In this document: in pieces, positions 58,717 to 64,000 of the stretch
How positions within the stretch are numbered: position 1 is the stretch's first letter
Layout: each line of letters starts with the position of its first letter
NCBI GenBank assembly: GCA_963753225.1
Contig: CAVWBQ010000047.1
Location: forward strand, 186,001-250,000
Direction: 5' to 3'
Length of the DNA stretch: 64,000 bases
Origin: Palsa-504 sp963753225
GTDB taxonomy: Bacteria; Actinomycetota; Actinomycetes; Streptosporangiales; Streptosporangiaceae
Notes under the pieces: generated by a model
The model's input: the letters and a program-made list of their open reading frames with translations, nothing else
Database searches by the model: none
Told to the model about the DNA's origin: nothing
Made by a program: the position numbers and the translations under genes

Positions 58717-59220
58717 GTGGGCACCGCTGGCGATGTTCAAGGGGTTGACGCAAACGCCGTCGAAGAGCTGTTCAAAGGGGTCTACCCCAAGCTGGCCGGC
58801 TGGGTCAGGCGGCTGGTCGACGACGACGACACCGCGCACGAGATCGCGTCAGAGGCATTCGTCCGGCTGCTGTCCCGGTGGACCAAGGTGGACAGCCCGC
58901 AGAGCTACCTCTATATGATCGCGACCAACCTGATACGCGACCACTGGCGCAAGACCGAACGGGAGCGGAGGGCCATCCGCAACGTCACCGCGCGCGCCGC
59001 CCTGGACCCGGTGGCCTACCCGGTACAGGACGTGGACGTGCGCAACCTCATCGCCTCGCTGCCGCCGCGGCTGCGCGACCCGTTCCTGCTGCACTACTAC
59101 GGGGGATTCGGGATCCGGGAGGTCGCGACGCTGCTGCGGCGGCCGGAGGGCACCATCAAGGCGGACCTGTTCGCGGCGCGGGCCAGGCTGAAGACGGCGC
59201 TGGGGCAACGCGATGGCTGA
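58717..59220 (+). CDS. ECF-type RNA polymerase sigma factor
   Basis: 167 residues. Region 2: VEELFKGVYPKLAGWVRRLVDDDDTAHEIASEAFVRLLSRWTKVDSPQSYLYMIATNLIRDHWRK. Region 4: LIASLPPRLRDPFLLHYYGGFGIREVATLLRRPEGTIKADLFAARARLK. I chose GTG 58717 for its GGGAG ribosome-binding site; the frame is open from 58588. It overlaps the next gene by 8 bp, a membrane protein that is the likely anti-sigma or sensor partner. An ECF-type promoter lies about 300 bp upstream. Confidence 0.92.
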   Translation: MGTAGDVQGVDANAVEELFKGVYPKLAGWVRRLVDDDDTAHEIASEAFVRLLSRWTKVDSPQSYLYMIATNLIRDHWRKTERERRAIRNVTARAALDPVAYPVQDVDVRNLIASLPPRLRDPFLLHYYGGFGIREVATLLRRPEGTIKADLFAARARLKTALGQRDG

Positions 59221-60622
59221 CCGTCACGACGACGTGGACGCCTGGCTGAGCGAGCGGATCGAGCCGCTCTCGCCGCCGCCGGGCACGTTCGAGCTGATCA
59301 AGCGCAGGGCCCGGCGCCGCAAGTACCGCAAGCTGGCCATCGCCGCGGGCTCGGCGGCGGTGATCGTTGCCGCGGCGGTGACCGTCCCGCAGGTGGTCAA
59401 CCTGCCGGTGCTGAACCCAAACCCTACGGCGGCCCCGGCCGGGGCCCAGAACTCGCAGTCCCTCCACTCGCCCGGGCAGAGCACCTTCGGTAAGGCCTCG
59501 CCGGCGACGAGCCCGGCCGCACCGGCCGGGCCGACGCCGGCGCCGGCGCCGGTGCCGGGTAACTTCCGGCCCACCTCGGTCACCTTCGTCGGCACCCGGA
59601 CCGGCTGGGTGATCGGCCAGGCCCTCACCCCGGGCCACTGCGCCACCCAGGTCTGCACCTCGGTGGCGCGCACCGACGACGCGGGCCGCACCTGGGCCGG
59701 CAGGCCCGCGCCGATGGCCGGCGCGGCGGACGGGGCGACCGGGCTGAGCCAGATCAGGTTCCTCAACCTGTACGACGGCTGGGCGTACGGGCCCCAGTTG
59801 TACGCCACCCACGACGGCAGCAAGACGTGGGCCCGGGTCGGCACCGGCGGGCTGCGGGTGACGGCGCTGGAGACGGTGGGCGACCGGGTGTTCGCGCTGT
59901 GGGCGTCGTGCACTGGCACCGGCCCCGCCTACGCCGTCAACTGCACCAGGTTCACGCTCTATTCGGCGTCCGCCGCGGGCGGGGCCTGGGCGCCGGTGGG
60001 GACCTCGACCACAGGGCTGACCGACGGCGCGGCCAGCGAGGCCGCCGAGCTTGTGCTCACCGGCACCCGCGGCTACCTGCTCGCGCCGGGCGGGGCGCTG
60101 TACGCCGGCCCGGTCGACGGCGGCGGGCCGTGGAAGCAGGTGAGCACGCTGGTCTCCTCGTGCCCCGTCGGGCAGGCCCGGGCCGACGGCCAGCCGACCG
60201 GGGCCCTGCTCGGCGCGGTCAACGCCCGCGACCTCCTGCTGGCCTGCGCCTCGGCCAGCAGCGGGACGAACCCGTCGGTCTCGACCCAGCAGAAGTTCAT
60301 CTACTCCTCGTCCGATGGCGGGGTGAGCTGGATACAGGAGGCCACGGCGCCGGCCGCCGGGGTGGCCTTCGGGCTGGCCGCCAGCCCGAAGGAGAACGTG
60401 GTGCTCGCCACCGACCAGGGCATCGACCTGCTGCCCAAGGGCGAGACCAGCTGGCAGACGGCGACGCTGCGGGGGGGCGCGCCGGCCGGCGGGTTCGGCT
60501 ACATCGGCATGACCACCAGCGAGCAGGGCATCGCGCTGCCCGCCGACCCGTCGGCCGGCACGGTCTGGTTCACCTTCGACGGCGGGCAGACCTGGACGGC
60601 TTCCCGGCTCAACGGCTCCTAG
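59213..60622 (+). CDS. Membrane-anchored BNR/Asp-box beta-propeller protein, likely sigma partner
   Basis: 469 residues. A short cytoplasmic part (residues 1-42, ending RRARRRKYRK) would touch the sigma factor; one membrane helix (LAIAAGSAAVIVAAAVTV) follows, then a Pro/Ala/Ser-rich linker and an outer domain with BNR-like repeats (SVARTDDAGRTWAG, YATHDGSKTWARV, YSSSDGGVSWIQE, FTFDGGQTWTAS). The Asp-box pattern S/T-x-D-x-G-x-T-W indicates a beta-propeller. The layout is that of an anti-sigma factor with an external sensor; the anti-sigma activity is inferred from coupling only. Confidence 0.75.
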   Translation: MADRHDDVDAWLSERIEPLSPPPGTFELIKRRARRRKYRKLAIAAGSAAVIVAAAVTVPQVVNLPVLNPNPTAAPAGAQNSQSLHSPGQSTFGKASPATSPAAPAGPTPAPAPVPGNFRPTSVTFVGTRTGWVIGQALTPGHCATQVCTSVARTDDAGRTWAGRPAPMAGAADGATGLSQIRFLNLYDGWAYGPQLYATHDGSKTWARVGTGGLRVTALETVGDRVFALWASCTGTGPAYAVNCTRFTLYSASAAGGAWAPVGTSTTGLTDGAASEAAELVLTGTRGYLLAPGGALYAGPVDGGGPWKQVSTLVSSCPVGQARADGQPTGALLGAVNARDLLLACASASSGTNPSVSTQQKFIYSSSDGGVSWIQEATAPAAGVAFGLAASPKENVVLATDQGIDLLPKGETSWQTATLRGGAPAGGFGYIGMTTSEQGIALPADPSAGTVWFTFDGGQTWTASRLNGS

Positions 60623-60681
60623 GGGCCCGGGCTCCGGGAGAGCAGGGCTCCCGTGGGTCCGGGCGCCTAGGTCTGGCCGCC

Positions 60682-61209
60682 CTAGGCCTGGTTGGGAACT
60701 GTCTCAGGGACGAAGTCGCCGGCCGCCAGCCGCAGCTCCCTGAACAGGTCGAAGATCTCCTTGAGCTGGCCGGGCTCGTAGCCGCCGAGGCCGAACTCCG
60801 CCGCCATCAGGTCCCGGGTGGCCCGCTCGACCACCTCCCGGCCCGCGTCGGTGATCTCGGCGAGACGGCCCCGGCCGTCGGCCGGGTTCGGCCTGCGGAC
60901 CACCATCTGCTGGCGTTCCAGGCGGCTGATGATGTTGGTGACGCTGGTGGGGTGCACCATCAGCCGCTCGCCGATCACCCCGAGCGGCAGTACGCCGCGG
61001 CGGCTGAAGGTGAGCAGGACCAGCGCCTCGTACCGCGCGAACGTCAGCCCGTACGGCCGCAGCAGCGCGTCGAGCTCGCCGAGCAGGATCTGCTGGGCGC
61101 GCATGATCGAGGTGACCGCGGCCATCGACGGCGAGGGACCGAACCTGCGTTCCCAGATCTGCGCCGCCCGGTCGATGGGGTCAAACGGCAATTCCAGTGG
61201 CTTGCCCAC
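60682..61209 (-). CDS. MarR-family transcriptional regulator
   Basis: 175 residues from GTG 61209. Long N-terminal segment LPFDPIDRAAQIWERRFG, then LTFARYEALVLLTFSRRGVLPLGVIGERLMVHPTSVTNIISRLERQQMVVRRPNPADGRGRLAEITDAG, a clear winged helix. A TACGGT box seven nt before GTG suggests a leaderless message. It lies directly after meaB in reverse order (52 bp) and near acyl-CoA genes, so fatty acid or CoA metabolism control is possible. Confidence 0.88.
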   Translation of the reverse strand: MGKPLELPFDPIDRAAQIWERRFGPSPSMAAVTSIMRAQQILLGELDALLRPYGLTFARYEALVLLTFSRRGVLPLGVIGERLMVHPTSVTNIISRLERQQMVVRRPNPADGRGRLAEITDAGREVVERATRDLMAAEFGLGGYEPGQLKEIFDLFRELRLAAGDFVPETVPNQA

Positions 61210-61241
61210 GGGTACACCGTATGACCTGCTCACGGCTCTCT

Positions 61242-61260
61242 GCTTACTACGCTTACTACT
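61242..61260. promoter_or_regulatory. Direct repeat upstream of the MarR gene
   Basis: GCTTACTAC occurs twice head-to-tail (61242-61250 and 61251-61259), between the meaB stop and the MarR start, where the -35 region would fall. A candidate binding site for the regulator itself. Confidence 0.4.
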
Positions 61261-61261
61261 C

Positions 61262-62194
61262 TTAGGGACCGAGCAGCTCATCCGCGGCCTGGAACGGGTC
61301 CAGGGTGCCGTCGGCGACCTGGCCGGCCAGCTCGTCGAGCCGGCTCGCCGCCAGCCGCCCGCGCAGCGCCGCGAAGGCCAGCGCGGTGAGCTCCTCGCGC
61401 GCCCGGGCCTGGCGCCGTTTCTTCAGCTCGCCGGCCGAGTTCAGCCAGGACCAGTGCTGGTCCAGGCGGCCCACGAGCTCCTCGATCCCTTCCCCCTTGA
61501 CCGCCACCGTGGTGACGATCGGCGGCTTCCAGTCGCCTTCGGCGTGGTCGGCCAGCGCGATCATGTTGCGCAGGTCCCTGATCACCTGCTGGGCGTCCGG
61601 CTTGTCCGCCTTGTTCACCACGAACAGATCGGCGACCTCGAGGATGCCGGCCTTGGCCGCCTGGATCGCGTCGCCCATCCCCGGCGCGAGCAGCACGAGC
61701 ACCGAGTCCGCCAGCGAGGCGATCGCCACCTCGGCCTGCCCCACCCCGACCGTCTCGATCAGGATCAGGTCGAACCCGGCCGCGTCGAGCACCCGGATGG
61801 CCTGCGGCGTCGAGGCGGCCAGCCCGCCCAGATGGCCCCGGCTCGCCATCGACCTGATGAACACGTGGCCGTCGGTGGCGTGCTCCTGCATGCGGATCCG
61901 GTCGCCGAGCAGCGCACCGCCGGTGAACGGCGACGACGGGTCGACCGCGAGCACGGCGATGCGGTGACCCTGGGCGCGGAACGCGCTCAGCAGCGCGCCG
62001 GTCACCGTGGACTTGCCCACGCCGGGGGACCCGGTCAGGCCGATGATCCTGGCCCTGCCGGTGTCCGGCAGAAGTTCCTTGATGACGATACGGACCTGAG
62101 GTGACTCGTCTTCGACCAGCGAGATGAGCCGGGCGAGGGCGCGGACGTCCCCGGCCCGGGCCTTGCCCAGCTCGGCGGCGCTAGTCTCGTCCAC
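61262..62194 (-). CDS. meaB: Methylmalonyl-CoA mutase-associated GTPase (MeaB/ArgK family)
   Basis: G3E P-loop GTPase that guards coenzyme-B12 mutases: it gates cobalamin loading and removes damaged cofactor. Walker A is IGLTGSPGVGKST, the switch region AVDPSSPFTGGALLGDRIRM, ILIETVGVGQAE is G3 and VVNKADKPDA G4. 310 residues from GTG 62194, 7 bp after the thiolase stop. In M. tuberculosis the equivalent gene accompanies mutAB; here the mutase nearby is the IcmA-like one. Confidence 0.94.
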   Translation of the reverse strand: MDETSAAELGKARAGDVRALARLISLVEDESPQVRIVIKELLPDTGRARIIGLTGSPGVGKSTVTGALLSAFRAQGHRIAVLAVDPSSPFTGGALLGDRIRMQEHATDGHVFIRSMASRGHLGGLAASTPQAIRVLDAAGFDLILIETVGVGQAEVAIASLADSVLVLLAPGMGDAIQAAKAGILEVADLFVVNKADKPDAQQVIRDLRNMIALADHAEGDWKPPIVTTVAVKGEGIEELVGRLDQHWSWLNSAGELKKRRQARAREELTALAFAALRGRLAASRLDELAGQVADGTLDPFQAADELLGP

Positions 62195-62201
62195 TGGCCG
62201 G

Positions 62202-63392
62202 CTAGCCGCGCACCCGGAGCAGCAGCGCCTCGCCCTGGCCGCCACCGCCGCACAGGCCGGCCGCGCCGAGCCCGCCGCCGCGGCGGCCGAGTTCGTAACA
62301 CAGGTGCACCGCGAGCCGGGCGCCGGAGGCCCCGATCGGGTGGCCGATCGCGATCGCGCCGCCGTTCACGTTCACCACGTCCGTACCGACCCCCAGCTCG
62401 CGCATGGACTGCAGGGCCACCACCGCGAAGGCCTCGTTGATCTCGATCAGGTCGAGGTCGGAGACGCCAAGGCCCGCCTTGGCCAGGGCCTGCTTGATGG
62501 CATTGGCCGGCTGGGAGTGCAGCGAGTTGTCCGGGCCTGCCACGCTGCCGTGCGTCCCGATCTGCGCCAGGGCGGGCAACCCGGCCCGTTCGGCATATTC
62601 CGCGGACGTCACCACGACGGCGGCCGCACCGTCCGAGATCTGCGACGAGGTCCCGGCGGTGATCGTGCCGTCCTTGCCGAAGGCCGGCCTGAGCTTGGCC
62701 AGCGTCTCGGCCGTGGCGCCCGGGCGGATGCCCTCGTCCCCGGTCACGGTGAGCGTCTCGCCTTTGCTGGACACGGGGACGCCGACGATCTCGGCGGCGA
62801 ACAGGCCGTTCTTGGCGGCCGCGGCCGCCCGCTGGTGGGACATGGCCGCGAACTCGTCCTGCTGCTCGCGGGTGATGCCGAGCCGGCGCCCGCTCCGATC
62901 GGTGGACTCGCCCATGGACAGGTGGTCGAACGCGTCGGTCAGGCCATCCAGCGCCATGGAGTCCTCCATCGTGACCGGCCCGTACTTGTAGCCGGCCCGG
63001 GAGTTCAGCAGCAGGTGCGGCGCCCTGGTCATGGACTCCATCCCGCCGGCCACCACGACATCGCACTCGCCCAGCCGGACCAGCTGCGACGCGAGCGCGA
63101 TGGCGTCCAGGCCGGACAGGCACACCTTGTTCACGGTGAGCGCGGGGATGGTCATCGGGAGGCCGGCCGCCACCGCGGCCTGCCGGGCGGTGATCTGGCC
63201 CGCGCCCGCCTGCAGCACCTGTCCCATGATCACGTACTCGACCTTCCCCGGTGCGAGGCCGGCCCGCTCGAGCGCCGCGGCGATCGCGACGCCGCCGAGC
63301 TCGGTGGCAGACTTGCTGGCGAGGGCTCCGAGCAGGCGGCCTACCGGTGTCCTCGCCGCGCCGACAATGACCGGCTGACGTGAGTCGCTCAT
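62202..63392 (-). CDS. Acetyl-CoA C-acetyltransferase (thiolase)
   Basis: Condenses or cleaves acetyl-CoA/acetoacetyl-CoA. The nucleophile Cys91 lies in NKVCLSG, the His in NGGAIAIGHPIGASG and the acid/base Cys in GLCGGGGQGEA; IEINEAFAVVAL is the NEAF box. 396 residues. It is divergent from the methylmalonyl-CoA epimerase, as Rv1323 (fadA4) and Rv1322A are adjacent in M. tuberculosis. First gene of a thiolase-meaB operon. Confidence 0.94.
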   Translation of the reverse strand: MSDSRQPVIVGAARTPVGRLLGALASKSATELGGVAIAAALERAGLAPGKVEYVIMGQVLQAGAGQITARQAAVAAGLPMTIPALTVNKVCLSGLDAIALASQLVRLGECDVVVAGGMESMTRAPHLLLNSRAGYKYGPVTMEDSMALDGLTDAFDHLSMGESTDRSGRRLGITREQQDEFAAMSHQRAAAAAKNGLFAAEIVGVPVSSKGETLTVTGDEGIRPGATAETLAKLRPAFGKDGTITAGTSSQISDGAAAVVVTSAEYAERAGLPALAQIGTHGSVAGPDNSLHSQPANAIKQALAKAGLGVSDLDLIEINEAFAVVALQSMRELGVGTDVVNVNGGAIAIGHPIGASGARLAVHLCYELGRRGGGLGAAGLCGGGGQGEALLLRVRG

Positions 63393-63401
63393 GTCTGCAA
63401 C

Positions 63402-63417
63402 GATACCTAGTGGTATC
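63402..63417. promoter_or_regulatory. Palindrome between the thiolase and epimerase genes
   Basis: GATACC (63402-63407) and GGTATC (63412-63417) are perfect arms with TAGT between. It fills most of the 36-bp gap between the two divergent start codons, so one protein bound here would affect both. Confidence 0.5.
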
Positions 63418-63428
63418 CGGAAGGAAAT

Positions 63429-63881
63429 ATGGTGCTACCTCTGCTGACCCGCATCGATCACGTCGGCATCGCCTGCCGTGACCTGGACCGGACGGTGGCG
63501 TTGTACCAGGCCACGTTCGGCCTCGAGGTGGCGAGCCTGGAGGTCCACGAGGAGCAGGGCGTACGCGAGGCCATGCTCCGGGTGGGGGCCCCGGCGGTGT
63601 CCGTGGCGGGCGTGCGGCCTGGTTACGTCCAGCTGCTCGAGCCGCTGTCGCCCGACACCCCTGTCGGCAAGTTCCTGGCCCGGCGCGGCGAGGGGCTCCA
63701 CCACGTCGGATACGAGGTCAGCGACATCGGGCAGGCCCTCGCCGAGGTGGCAGGGACCGGCATCAGGCTGGTCGACGAGCGGCCCAGGCACGGCTCCATG
63801 GGGGCCTCCATCGCCTTCCTGCACCCGGCCGATCTGGGGGGCGTGCTGACCGAGCTCGTACAGTGCGCCGCCGCACTGTGA
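63429..63881 (+). CDS. mce: Methylmalonyl-CoA epimerase
   Basis: VOC-fold metalloenzyme, 150 residues, turning (S)- into (R)-methylmalonyl-CoA on the propionyl-CoA to succinyl-CoA route. RIDHVGIACRDLDRTVALYQATFG carries the first metal His; YVQLLEPLSPDTPVGKFLARRGEGLHHVGYEV the Glu and second His. GGAAGGA precedes the ATG. It is divergent from the thiolase gene. Confidence 0.95.
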   Translation: MVLPLLTRIDHVGIACRDLDRTVALYQATFGLEVASLEVHEEQGVREAMLRVGAPAVSVAGVRPGYVQLLEPLSPDTPVGKFLARRGEGLHHVGYEVSDIGQALAEVAGTGIRLVDERPRHGSMGASIAFLHPADLGGVLTELVQCAAAL

Positions 63882-64000
63882 TGCCCCATACTGTCGATAA
63901 GGTGATTTAACAGGACGGATAGGATAGAGAACTCCGAAGGGCCCGCCAAATCACCCGAGTAAGAGTAGTCTGCCTGTCACCGGGCGAGAGTCGTACCCGC
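63882..64000. other. Intergenic sequence to the window end
   Basis: 119 bp without a gene. AT-richer patches include TAGGAT (about 63921) that could be a -10 box for a gene beyond the window. Confidence 0.4.

Overview
The window is 64 kb of very GC-rich DNA with frequent GTG and TTG starts, short intergenic gaps and several gene orders shared with mycobacteria and Streptomyces. It is a chromosome segment of an actinomycete, perhaps Streptosporangiales-like, but the order cannot be fixed from this sequence. Most genes are core or near-core. I see no prophage, no CRISPR array and no complete insertion sequence.

Layout. 1-6.5 kb: an exported alpha/beta-hydrolase lipoprotein cut by the window edge, a CUT2-type sugar ABC transporter (ATPase, permease, binding protein) and a divergent DeoR regulator. 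6.5-10.3 kb: ispG, a site-2 protease and dxr, the conserved actinobacterial order that places two MEP-pathway enzymes around an intramembrane protease. 10.3-15.1 kb: a large exported phosphoesterase, a pterin dehydratase, gcvT-gcvH and a DUF3618 protein. 15.2-20.7 kb: a sugar/alcohol dehydrogenase with an internal deletion, an orphan binding protein, an MFS exporter, an ECF sigma factor with its YCII partner, and tRNA-Leu(UAG). 20.7-28.3 kb: bcp, then rdgB, rph, a metallo-beta-lactamase-fold phosphodiesterase, cysM, cysO, mec, a DUF2017 gene and clpS, with pncB divergent. This matches M. tuberculosis Rv1330c-Rv1341 except that some genes are missing.

28.5-33.9 kb holds a sulfonate-use operon: a palindromic operator over a -35 box, a promoter whose predicted start is the A of an ATG, a 23-residue leader peptide ending in Cys-stop, an SsuC/SsuB/SsuA transporter and two luciferase-like monooxygenases. 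34-43 kb: a YbaK deacylase, a methyltransferase, a nicotinamidase, a DEAD-type helicase, DUF3039, yqgE, malic enzyme, MarR, MerR-Hsp20 and a thioredoxin-TPR protein. 43-47 kb is an eroded patch: a MarR-GNAT fusion broken by a frameshift, a truncated YCII gene and a broken SRPBCC gene. 47-53 kb: a DNA ligase, a NarL-type two-component system, a membrane protein, a Gfo/Idh oxidoreductase and a Phd-VapC pair. 53-64 kb: a PPK2 gene lacking its P-loop, a P-type ATPase that has lost its stop codon, and an acyl-CoA group (IcmA-like mutase, MeaB, thiolase, methylmalonyl-CoA epimerase) interrupted by an ECF sigma/membrane-sensor pair and a MarR gene.

Three things stand out. First, a 52-bp palindromic element occurs three times (24.03, 28.42 and 36.00 kb), always between genes. 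Second, several palindromes sit exactly on predicted -10 boxes or start codons; the clearest is a perfect 20-bp palindrome whose symmetric TATAGT core could drive two leaderless divergent genes. Third, broken genes are frequent: four single-base frameshifts in G/C runs, two large in-frame deletions, one stop loss and one truncation. Raw reads are needed to separate sequencing or assembly error from real decay.
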